From NCBI GenBank assembly GCA_033819885.1, contig JAQYUZ010000048.1, positions 1 to 64,000 on the forward strand: DNA of 64,000 nt, read 5' to 3'. The translations under genes were made by a program, and so were the position numbers. This DNA is from Microbotryomycetes sp. JL201 (taxonomy: Eukaryota > Basidiomycota > Microbotryomycetes). Under the pieces are notes generated by a model. It searched no databases, was not told the DNA's origin, and saw only the letters and a program-made list of their open reading frames with translations. This document shows positions 47,946 through 57,808 of this stretch, piece after piece (the stretch's first letter is position 1; each line of letters opens with the position of its first letter).

Positions 47946-49100
47946 ATGATCAAAACACTCGCATTTGCCCTGCTGTCGGCAGCGACGATCCACTCTTCAG
48001 TGGCGGCTTCGATACCTCGAGACCCTCAAAGGCAGGCAGTGAGCCTTGACGAGATGCCACCGTTGCCAGAAAACATCATCGACATTATCGACGAAGATGG
48101 TGAGCTCAATCAACTGCATCTCGAGGATGGGTTTTGACATTCTATCGTTAGTTGCATCCTCGCCGTTGCTGCAAAAGCGAGCCAAGTCTTGCACCAAGAC
48201 GAGTGATTGTTACAGCCAGCCTAATCCCTGGGCATCACACGACTACTGCAACCCGGCAACGAAAACTTGCACGTGGCGTAAGTCGCGTTGTCTCTCGCCA
48301 GCGACCCTGTCGGCTGACTTTTACAAATGCAGTCTGCAACTCTGGTTACACCAAGTATGGCGACAAGTGCGTCAAGAACGTGAATCCCCCGGCGACCACC
48401 ACGAAGGCTACGACAACGACGGCTAAGCCATCTGTGAGTGACTCTTGTCGGCTGAGACGAGATTCAAGCTCATCCAAGTTGCTTGTGACTGCAGCCCACG
48501 AGCTATCCGTACAACTTGTTTGACGCTCAAATCAAAGCGAACAATGTCACTCAATTCAAAGCGCCCACACTCGGCACAAACACTGGTGCAATCGCATCAT
48601 GGTACAAGACAGCAAGCACGATCGATGATACAAACGGACGTTCATGGTGCGAGTTTCCATACTCTGACAATACACCTGGATTCGCTCCCTCGTACCGTAC
48701 CATGGTCCACGTCAACTTTGGAGGCCGCAACGATGCAGCAGCCAACGCTTACTGCGGACTCGAAGCAGAGTTTTTCACTCCTGACGGTCGAAAAGCCACC
48801 TTGTTCCTCGTTGACGCCTTTGCAGACCCAGTAAGTTTTTTTTATTTATTATTTGCGTCCCACAGGTCGTGTGGAATATTGCTGACACGCTTTGGCGAAA
48901 CAAAGTGGGTTTTGACACCCACGTCAGTCGACATTATCAAAAACTCGTTCCCATTGCTGTATGGTCGCACGACGGATGACAAGAACGATGTTGTTCAAAA
49001 CGTTTCTTGGCGCTTCACCGGCCGAAGGCTGTACAGGGCAAAATTCAAGGGTCTTGGCTGGCCTTCAAGCGCCGAAGGTCCTTGGCCACAACCGAACTAA
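47946..49100 (+). CDS. secreted Cys-rich protein with C-terminal domain shared with the LysM protein
   Basis: Signal peptide MIKTLAFALLSAATIHSSVA, a short propeptide ending in a dibasic Kex2-type site (LLQKR/AKSC), then a small Cys module (SCTKTSDCYSQ, DYCNPATKTCTW, LCNSGYTKYGDKC) and a Thr/Lys/Pro linker. The C-terminal domain of about 150 residues (NTGAIASWYKTAS, SWCEFPYSDNTPGFAP, NAYCGLEAEFFTPDG, LVDAFAD, TPTSVDIIKNSF, VSWRFTGRR) matches the end of the LysM gene at 57809. The order (YCG..A...G, then a D-A/G-F acidic turn, then TP-x-SVD-hydrophobic) resembles double-psi beta-barrel (RlpA/barwin-like) secreted domains, which is inference. Four introns, GT-AG. It may act on, or hide, cell-wall polysaccharide. 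Confidence 0.75.
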
Positions 49101-49252
49101 GAAGCGCGTGTCTGGGTGCATCGTATCATGTTGTGATTACCGGGTTGACCGTTGATCGGTCTCGTGAAAAGGGCGTTTGTTTTCTGTGTACAGATAGAGA
49201 ACTGTGTTTCAAAACTTGTTGAGACGTTGTATTGCACAACCGGGCTCCAAGG

Positions 49253-50523
49253 TCAAAATTCTAATGTGATGCGCTTCAAGCTGACGTGTCGATGAATTGG
49301 TATACCAATTGCCAACTCGAAATGTGCCAAATCTCTCCACTCTCTTTTGGAGAAATAGAATCGTGACCATTCATGGATTACACCGTTCTCTCTGGCTGTT
49401 CCATACGCGGTCCCATTCGCTAGCGTGTGCTCTTCCCAGTCGCACAACCTGTCTGCGGGACAATGAAGCAGCCGGTCGATCGTGTGGTTGTCGGAGCGCA
49501 TCTTGGACCGTCGGGTGCTCCTTTAGCGAGCTGAGGTGCGCGAGTTGATCACCGAGGCACGAGAATTGGTGTGCAGGCGCAAGTTGGCGCAAAATGCAAT
49601 GAACTGAAAGCAGTCCAAAAGTTCAGATACAGAGTCGTCAGAGCGGGCGAGTCTTTACGTCTCACCAGGTTCGTAAATGTGAATCTGAATTGACAAGGTT
49701 CGAGGTCAGCTCAATGCTAAACAGCTGAATAAAGCACGCGTTTGCGGACCTGCTCAGCGATATGCGTAAGAATCAGACGCCACGTGGCTGGAACTAGTGT
49801 ATTGGCGCACGAGCGCTCGAGGCCAGGAAGAAGGGTCAGTTTGATAAAGAAACTCCATTGCGCAACGTGTTGCAGAATTTCTTCCGCGTGCCCAGAAGAT
49901 TGCTGTACCGTGTTCGAGAGGAACGGGATCCGGGATTCGCCCGCTTGCGCATGCCGGATCAGATGCCAGATGACATCGAGGCCTTGCTGAATCGCCGCCG
50001 CCTGGACCTTGACAAGTCGGGGATGCTGGACGGCGAATGGCACCTGCGGCCAACATCTCTGGCTCTGGGCAGCAAGAACATGAGTCGACTGTGCTCAGAC
50101 AGGTACGCAGACCGGATGTCAGACCTACGAAACCTGGAAAAATCCAATCGAAAAGACCTTGCAAGGCGTCTCCAAAAGTCGACACCGAAACAACGGTAAT
50201 GGACGGACGGAACATGTTATGCTGCTGGATTTCGAGGTGAGTTATCATCTTGAGGACTGACCAAAGCCAAGCGTCAATTCAGGTTTGTAGACAGTGCAAG
50301 CCCAAGTCTCACAGTCCTCTTTCTCCGTTCGATAAAACTGGTAAGACTTGAGTGCTTCTGTAGTCTGTGGGCTGCCATCCTTGAGCTTGACGTTGAACAG
50401 GTCGCTCATTCCGCCTTCGAGCTGCCGAGGTGTAACGGAGTTGGTAATGATCCGAGCCATAGCTGAATACACCTTGGACAACTCGGATTCAGAATTGTCT
50501 GTTTCAGACTTGCACGTCAGCAA
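49253..50523 (-). CDS. unrecognised family, copy B (tandem, 5' module missing or fused)
   Basis: The exons read, in order: MARIITNSVTPRQLEGGMSD, LQGLFDWIFPGFVGLTS, HPRLVKVQAAAIQQGLDVIW, ANTLVPATWRLIL and a last exon ending near 49253. Each block matches copy A just upstream and copy C at 12 kb in the same order. No in-frame ATG precedes the first block until MARII, and the frame starts only seven bases beyond copy A's stop. Either this is a 5'-truncated copy, or a short intron (GTGCAT..ACAG, about 39 bp near 50500-50540) fuses it to copy A as the second half of one protein. Function unknown; no domain, signal peptide or membrane helix seen. Confidence 0.5.
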
Positions 50524-50529
50524 CGATAT

Positions 50530-51941
50530 CTATGCACGCGATAGCATGTGACTCATGCGATTGGAATGGTGTACCACAGGCGGCGGACACAAGCCAACAT
50601 GATGCCACAATATTTGCGAGTGATCGTCCCACAGGGCAGTAAGAATGACCGCAATCGATGCCGATCTAGCCGCAGCTGTCAAAGTCTCATAGTCTTTAAA
50701 GACAAAGGCGTGCGGTACTTCCTCTACTGTAGAAATGCGTTGACACATGGTCAGGGATTCTGAGTGGGCGACTCGACCACCAAAGGCGTCCAGGACTGCT
50801 TGAAAAGCTTGGAAATTGTCTATTGTCAGTACCTTGTTGAAAGGGAGGACCGGTTCCCGAATTGAAAGAAGGCCTACTTTTTTTCTAATCGTAGAGTTGC
50901 ACCATCTCATTAGTGGGCAAAAAAAAGAAGTCGAAAGGAAACACATCGTGCTGCTCACCTTTGTCCATTTCCCAACACCCAGCAATAGACGCCAAATAGC
51001 AGGCATGAGGTCTCTGCCAGGCGTATCCTCCAGGTCGAGGGTAAGCTGAAGCAACAAATGACGATGTCGGCTCTGCGTCGTCACCTCGTCCGCCTCCGCC
51101 GCACGAGCTATCAAAAAACGGGCCAATGGATGTCCTTCAAGGCGACCATTGCGCGCCTTGTCCAAAATGTCGACGATATGGCCGAGTCCCTTTTCAATCC
51201 CACGAGCTTGCTGAACGGTGATCTCTGGGTGCGACACTATCTGATTATAGTTCGGACGCCATTCATGCAGCTAAGGAATTGGCGCATATCAGCGACAACG
51301 CAAATTCATCTGCGAGAATGAGCGGGTACGCTGAGCAGACTGACGAGACCCGGGAATAAGTGCTCAAACATCTTGTCAAGCACATAGTGCAGTGTCGCAT
51401 TATCCGGAATGGCAGCCTGGCTTGGGGTACGTTCGTTTAACTCCTTGACAAAATTCTGCACTATGTGGGTCCTATCAGTGCTCGATATGATAAACTGCCA
51501 CCTTTGAAAGAGCTCACCGCGTCGCTTGTCGAGCTTCAGCAGGTAGAACATCTCAGATTGTCCATTATATTCCGGGAATCTTGCGTCGATGCCGACGCGA
51601 AACAAGTTTGCTAAATTAGCGCCCAGCTGATGCGGACTCGTCGAGTCGCGAACAGATTCCTCAATCTCTCTCGAGATCTCTTCTAAGATGCGATCTTGAG
51701 CGGGTGGAACTTGTCGGAGTCGGAATGTCTTGTCTTGCCCGAACAAGAGCTCTTGCGAGTCGTAGCGGAAAAGCACGGTAAACATGAGAAGAGTGCTTGC
51801 CCACCTCGCGTTGCCACTAAGCTGGGCATACAGGTCTGCCTGACTTTTGGTTTGCGTTCGAGGCATCGTGATTAGGTTGCAAGCCCAAGAATGGCCCTCA
51901 ATCTGCAGTCCGAAGCCGTGAGCGCCGCGGATTTGCTTCAT
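50530..51941 (-). CDS. unrecognised family, copy A
   Basis: ATG at 51941 (MKQIRGAHGF) or an internal one (MPRTQTKSQ). Blocks in order: NARWASTLLMFTVLFRYD, ILEEISREIEESV, SPHQLGANLANLFRVG, LDKMFEHLFPGLVSLLS, HPEITVQQARGIEKGLGHIV, GRDLMPAIWRLLL, FQAFQAVLDAFGG, then VILTALWDDHSQILWHHVG and a stop at 50530-50532. Several short introns, one with a long T/A-rich core near 50880-50950. This is the fullest copy of the three and the best query for the family. It looks all-helical and soluble. No known fold recognised; function unknown. Confidence 0.6.
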
Positions 51942-52033
51942 CTGACTCCTGAAGACGGCAGGCGGTGTTCAAGTAGAGGAACGTCATGACAACATTTGAT
52001 CACAACGAAAACACAACAAATCGTAAGCGCGTC

Positions 52034-53470
52034 TTACGCAGGCCGGTAGAGCGCGTCGCTCGCTCCAATTGATTCCAGCCAATCCACGAAATCGACAACG
52101 ACATGGCGCCGAGATTTTTGCGGCAACCGCACAGTCAGACCCATTGATTCGCTATCGTGCCAATGATTCCTTTGAGATACTGCTTTCGAGCGTCTGCTTG
52201 CCGCGACCCCGTTGCTCAGTGCGCGGAGCGGTGCAGGGCGATCTGCGGAAAAGCGCGACTCGATCGCTGGTGACTTGTCGGTTAAGAACGGTGTTGGAAT
52301 TGTCTCGGTAACGACATCTTCCGCATCAGATGCGACAACCGAAGTCGACCGCAAAGACTGCCCAAACTCGGGCTGCGAGGAATTGTGTCGTCGTTGGGCG
52401 GCTGTTGGATCTCTCTCTGCCAGCTCTTCCGTGTCTTGAGAAATGGCTGCGTCTTCTTCCGATACTGGTGCGGGCCCAGCTGATTCAGTCGCCACCCGCA
52501 CGCGAGCCTCGGAAACTTGCAAAGAAGGCTTTGCATCCGGCGTCGACTCAGCTTGTTCCCTCCTTTCCTGAGCTTGCCCCAGCTTTTGTTTGCGACTTTT
52601 GAACATCGCGGCTGTCGGTGGTCCTACATCAAATGGCATGGTTTGCCCGACAGCGGTGTCGTCTGTGCTGACGGCTGTCGCAGTCGCGCTCATGGTACCG
52701 ACTGGCTTTGCGTCAGGCATCGATTGACGCTTCCTGAAGTAGTTGAGTGACAAGCCTGCCATATGGCTCGCCTCTGTAAGGTTCGTCATCGGTGCATCGA
52801 CCCCGCTTGCTAGTGTCGAATCTGGCATCGACTTGCGCGCTCGGAAGAAGGCGGCAGAAGGCGGAACTTGATCGCTTAGACTCTTTGAGACGGCGTTGTT
52901 GGGATTCTGAGCATCCGGTTGCGGCTTCTCCTCCGTGGTTGTCGCTGGCAGCATTTTCATTGACACGGCCTCCTCTTGATCGAGTTTGCGCTTGCGGCTG
53001 CGGAAAACGTCCGCGGATAGGACCGTTTCTGGCACAGCAAGCGATGGGCCGCCTCGTTGCTCAACCGCGGGCGAACGTGCGTCAGGTCTGCTTTCGTTCG
53101 AGTGGCCAGCCGGCTCGACCTGATCAATTTTGCGCTTTCTGAACCAATCGGCAGACGGAGTGGCATCGATGTTTGTGTCAGTACATGATGTAGACTGATC
53201 GACCTTCGAAGACTCTAATTGTGCCTCGCGCTTTTGAAAGCTTGCGAGCTCGGGTCGGGAATTGGTGAGCAGCGGAGGTTGTGTCTCGAGGGCTGGCGAA
53301 TCCTCTTGCGACAAGGGGACGCTCACGAGCGGTCCTCCTGTTTTGAGATTGCTTTTGGCTTCAAGAATGTCCATCCAGCGTCGGATATCCAGTGGCGGAC
53401 ACTTGTGAAACCGTTCGAGCGCGGCTTGTTGCAGGTTGTCGACATTTGACGCAGGGGCGATGTATGACAT
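52034..53470 (-). CDS. disordered protein with five SAxxFRxRK-type motifs
   Basis: A single long exon; the start at 53470 (MSYIAPASNV) is the first true in-frame ATG. The protein is Ser/Pro/Asp-rich and mostly disordered, but carries five spaced copies of one motif: PSADWFRKRKIDQ, LSADVFRSRKRKLDQ, PSAAFFRARKSMPDS, LSLNYFRKRQSMPDA and PTAAMFKSRKQKLGQ, consensus (S/T)-A-x-x-F-(R/K)-x-R-(K/Q). The N-terminus has a predicted helix (NLQQAALERFHKCPPLDIRR) and the C-terminus ends in a basic segment and a conserved-looking helix (RRHVVVDFVDWLESIGASDA). No family recognised. The motifs suit repeated docking to one partner, or nuclear localisation, or kinase target sites. Confidence 0.65.
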   Translation of the reverse strand: MSYIAPASNVDNLQQAALERFHKCPPLDIRRWMDILEAKSNLKTGGPLVSVPLSQEDSPALETQPPLLTNSRPELASFQKREAQLESSKVDQSTSCTDTNIDATPSADWFRKRKIDQVEPAGHSNESRPDARSPAVEQRGGPSLAVPETVLSADVFRSRKRKLDQEEAVSMKMLPATTTEEKPQPDAQNPNNAVSKSLSDQVPPSAAFFRARKSMPDSTLASGVDAPMTNLTEASHMAGLSLNYFRKRQSMPDAKPVGTMSATATAVSTDDTAVGQTMPFDVGPPTAAMFKSRKQKLGQAQERREQAESTPDAKPSLQVSEARVRVATESAGPAPVSEEDAAISQDTEELAERDPTAAQRRHNSSQPEFGQSLRSTSVVASDAEDVVTETIPTPFLTDKSPAIESRFSADRPAPLRALSNGVAASRRSKAVSQRNHWHDSESMGLTVRLPQKSRRHVVVDFVDWLESIGASDALYRPA

Positions 53471-53692
53471 GGCCTTGGCAACAAGCACTACGCGAGGACC
53501 CGTCGCTTTCCGCTCGTCTGCAGTCCGCGTCGGCCGAGGTTCGAGGTCCACCGGCGTTTCAACGGCGAATGAGAATGATTCAATGTTGATCAAGTGCCCG
53601 ACGCAGGCTGAAAGCGCGAGCGATTGATTTCTGAGGGATTTCAAGGGGGTGAGTCAGAGCTCTGCAGCAGACGCCACGCCGGGCCGCCGTGC

Positions 53693-53991
53693 TCACATGT
53701 TGAATTGCGAGACGGCGGCTGAGTCGATAGCGACATCAATGATGCGCTCGGCATCGCAGCACTCGAACCACATCAAGCCATGCTGCGATGGTGGGTTGTG
53801 GGGCTTGCAGACCTATTGTTGTGGTGAACGTGAGCGACTGCGCTTAACGCGTAGCACGTGACTTTGACAACCAAACCAACTTTGAGCATTTTGAGCATGC
53901 CGCCTGGTGTCATAATTTTGCCCGTGTCTGCACCATGCTTGGATTTGTACCGCTGCGACGCTTCATATAGCCATGGGCGAAGAGGTGTCAT
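53693..53991 (-). CDS. small protein of about 82 residues
   Basis: Two exons (53991-53863 and 53812-53693) over a 50-bp intron (53813-53862). It reads MTPLRPWLYEASQRYKSKHG, then TPGGMLKMLKVGLVVK, and after the splice KPHNPPSQHGLMWFECCDAE and a C-terminal helix ending SQFNM. Four Cys/His residues (VCKPH, FECC) hint at a small metal site, but no family is recognised and the intron uses a weak GTCACG donor. Its ATG lies about 340 bp from the start of the spindle-type gene on the other strand. Confidence 0.4.
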
Positions 53992-54326
53992 CCGTCGCGT
54001 GTGTGTGTCGCGTGCAGCGTCTCACGAGCTCGTCCGGACGACCGCAAGAGATCCCGGAGAGGGTTCACTCGACGGTCTGATGTGCTCGGATATCGGGAAT
54101 GCACGCGAGACGCAACAGAGCGCGTTGCGGCTGCCGGCAAAAGACAGGAGGTGCTGGGGCGCATACACGCAACTTTGCTGCCCGCGTCCTCGTCTCCTTT
54201 TGACAGGCCTAGAGGCGCACCCGATGCAATTCTCGCGCGCCAAGCGCTTCACAGAAACGAGTCAGTTGGCGTGCACTGGTCCGATCATTCTGCTGCAGTT
54301 TGCACTGACGCCAAGGGATTGTTTTG

Positions 54327-56723
54327 ATGCCGACAGCGACATCGGACGTGCCGCCCGTCGGCGCCTACGACGTACCTGTCAGCATGGCAGATCCTTCGTA
54401 TAAACGTGGAGCCATGCTTGAGCGCGCAGACCGCTTTCACCAGGACAGGGACAACGGCGCAGGCGAGTCGGCCTGGGCGGATTGTTGAATGACGCTGCGA
54501 AAGGCTGCGACACTGACAGACAAGACCTTACTGGTGACTACAGATACCTTTGGGATGTATGACACTCTTGCTTCGGCCACCGCCAAGGAAAACAAGAGAC
54601 CACGCATGTCGATCGCGCCCTCTGCGGACAAGATGCGGCATCAGGCGAGCTGATGCCATGCCATGCGCAGTCACTTTGGAAACGTCTGACCAGGAGCGCA
54701 TTGCAGATGGAAGAGTACAAACAGAGAATACAGGCACAGCACGAAAAGGACCTGGCCAAACTGCAGGCCAAAATAACAAAGCTCGAACTCGTTCGTGAAG
54801 AAGCTCATTCGAGCAAGGCAGACACGGCTCGAGAAATGGCCTCGCTCAAGACGGAAGTTCGTGAGTCGCTCGACATGAGAGCGCAAACCGACCCTCGTAC
54901 TGACGTCCAGCGCAGGAAACCTCACATCGCGCGAGCAGCACCTTTCCTCGAAGCTCACAAAAACAGAGGCATCACTTGCCAAGCACCAAGCACTGCTGCC
55001 AAAGCTTCAGTCTCAACTCGAGCTGCTATCATCTTCACATACAGACTCGCGCAAGCGGAAAGAATCTGAAATCGTCGAACTCCGAGCGCTTGTGTCTGCT
55101 CGCGACGCGGAACTGCAAGAGGCAGCAGAAGACGCCCAACTGTGGCAAGACAGGGCGAGCATCGAGCGACGGGCACGAACAGATGCCGCCAAAATGGCTG
55201 GCGACGAGATCGAGCGCCTCCGAATCCTCGTCAATGACATCCGAATGGGCGAGCTTGTTGGCCTCAAATACAAAGGCGCCAGATTAGAGCGGCAACTGGC
55301 AGACAGGATAGCTCAAGTGGATGCACTCGCAGACTATGTCGCGGCCGTCGAGCAAGAGTCGGAATACTTTCGACAACAGCTCGAGATGGCAGAGGCTGAC
55401 CGAGACTGGGCCATGGACATGTGGAGGCAAGAGCGGGAAGACAGAGTCGGCGAGAAAGAATGGCGGCAACGAGCAAGAAGTGACCAGCGCGAGATGCTAG
55501 GCCTGCGAGACGAAGTCAAGATTCTCGAGACGATCAGGGCGACAGAGCGAGACATTGATGCGACGACGCGAGTCTCGGAGGCGGCTAAAATTGAATTGCT
55601 TGAGAGGCAGCGACACATGCTCGAGCGCGAACTAGAGGTTGCAGAAGGCGAGCTCGACCTGGCGACAAATGACGAAATCCCAAGGCTCGAAAGCGAGCTC
55701 GAGACCGTGAAGCAGGACGCCGCAGAGCTCCGGGACAGGGCGTCTGAGTTGCACGAGGCACTCGAGGTGGCCGAGAACGACATCAAAGAGCTGCAAACGA
55801 GAGCTGCAGAGGAGCTCGAGAGGCACGAAGGCGAAATGGAAGAGCAGCGCAGGAGGCTGGCAGACAAGGACAAAGAGGTAGAACGGGAGCGGGCCGAGAA
55901 GAAGCGGGTAGCCGGACTGCTCGGACAGTCACGTGCGTCGCAGGACGGCCTGCGGGAAGAGTTGGATGCGTAAGTTTGACAGCACGAGCAGCAGGGCCAC
56001 ACTGATTTCGTCGTGCGTAGTGCTCTGGCCGAGCTTGCTACAGCGCAAAAGCTGCAGTCGGACAACAAAGAGCTCGCGCGCACGGTCGACCAACTATCAA
56101 GACTGCAAGCAGCCACAGAGCAAGATAACCGGCTACTGGCTGATCAAAATACCGACCTTATTTCGCACGGAAACCCGCATCAGAAGATTCGGCACCTCGC
56201 TCAGATCCGAGAAGAACTAGCGGAATCAAAGCGGGTGCGTGGTGACAGAATTCCAGTCGAACTGCGCTGACCTGTATGCGCTGTGTTGCAGAAACACCTC
56301 TTGACAACGTCCGACCTTGCTTCAGCCCGGAGCGAGATTGCGGCCCTCAAGGCAGAGCTTGAAGCGTACCGTTCAGTGTCGCCTCTCGGTGCGAGCGCCA
56401 TGGGACCGCCGACGTCGATTGCTACGCGGACGCGAGTCGCGCGACCTATGCTGGATGACGTCCTTCATCCGCGATCGGGCCTGCCGTCATTTGTCGTGTC
56501 TGGGGAGCACGACGCCTACCGCTTTACCACATCGACCGGCCAACTTCATCCAAACCCCTACGGCCACGGCGTTGCTTTGTCGCTTTCGGCCGATTCTGCC
56601 ATCTCGGCTCGCAAAGCCGGCCGGGTCACGTTTGACGAAGACCGAAGAACGACGAAAGGCAGAGTAAGTATGGGAGCACAACGCATGGAAGGACCCATGA
56701 CTGTGAGCGAACTGATTGGATAG
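54327..56723 (+). CDS. long coiled-coil protein with HMMR-like C-terminal motif
   Basis: Chosen start 54327 (MPTATSDVPPVGAYDVPVSM); an upstream exon is possible. The exons join to a short N-terminus with KRGAMLERADRF, then coiled coil for most of the length (MEEYKQRIQAQHEKDLAKLQ; RILVNDIRMGELVGLKYKGA; many Glu/Arg heptads), then HGNPHQKIRHLAQIREELAE, the motif found near the C-terminus of HMMR/RHAMM and related spindle proteins, and a low-complexity tail. Introns 54463-54519 and 54645-54706 both have GC donors (GCGAGT, GCGAGC). By analogy it should bind microtubules or the spindle pole; this is inferred from the motif. Confidence 0.65.
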
Positions 56724-57808
56724 ATGTTCTGTGCTATTTTGTACATTTCAGTGTCCATGTAGCGCAAATTTTGTAAGATTTTGAGTGTTGCCACCGCTGT
56801 GCTCTCCTTCGAGACAAAACTTGTTGCTTAGCAATCTAGTCTTGTCGTGATGGTTTTTCTCGAACTTTTTTTGGATATGCAGTCTTGCTCGTGTGACAAG
56901 GTTGTCACTCGATCGCAAAACCAAAGGCCAAGGAGACGCGTCCCGACGCGTCGATGCCGAGGCATGCAGCTCGCGCGTGGCCGCCGATCCCTTGATTGCC
57001 AGTCATGCCTCGACACTGCCCCGCGTGCTAATCAGAGTACTCAATCGAACCGAGTACAGATGGGCAAAGGCAGTGTCGGCGTGCATCAGAAAAGATCATG
57101 TCGTTTTTGTTCACTCAACAATCGGCGCAACTAGGGCCGTTTAGCGCTCGCTAGACGCGACTGATATTGGTTTCGATGACGTCGAAGAAGGATTTCACAG
57201 TGAGCAGAGCGCGAACAAGCACAGGTGAGCAAAGTCATGGATCAATGACAACTTGTGTGATACCGGTATTTTGTGGTGGTGCCCAGGAAACGTGTCAAAA
57301 GCACGGTCCGTTCAGCGACGGACGCGCGTCGGTGGCTGCGCAACGGCCAAGTTCAATCCGCTGGTCGTTTTCTGGCTCGGCTTGGTCTCCCTTTCTCCCA
57401 TCACCAAACCTTTCGACACTACACACTTTTTCTTCACAGCTACCTCGGCTCGACGGCAGTAGTTGAACGTTGGCTGTACAGTTGCCCTTGTTCGCTGTTG
57501 AAGCTTTGCTCCGACCCGCTCGACGCGTTTCCCTCAACCTCGCTTGCCCAACCTCGGCCCGCGCTTGAACTGGTTTCAGCCCGGCTGCACATTCCTTTCA
57601 ACCTTTTTCTGCATTCGTTACACCCCGTATTGCGCCGCCACTGAAATACGAGTAAGTCCGCGCCCTTTGTTCGCCCAGAGTCGAGCGCACGCGCCTCTGT
57701 GCACCGCATAGGCCCCTTCGCCTATTCTCGGGCGCAAATGCACATCCTGGAATGTTGTGATTGGCACTGTTTGGTTTCCATTTGCTCACACTGCTCACTC
57801 GACATCAA
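56724..57808. other. intergenic region of about 1.1 kb
   Basis: No gene recognised. The right half is CT-rich and is probably the promoter and 5' UTR of the LysM gene at 57809. Confidence 0.5.

Noticed and set aside
53471-53644. Longer N-terminus for the five-motif protein
   Set aside because: The frame is open but begins with TTG and has no ATG before 53470; the added residues look unconserved.
55334-56116. A 260-codon Ser/Cys-rich frame on the minus strand
   Set aside because: Antisense of the coiled-coil gene; Glu/Arg codons read as Ser/Cys on the reverse strand.
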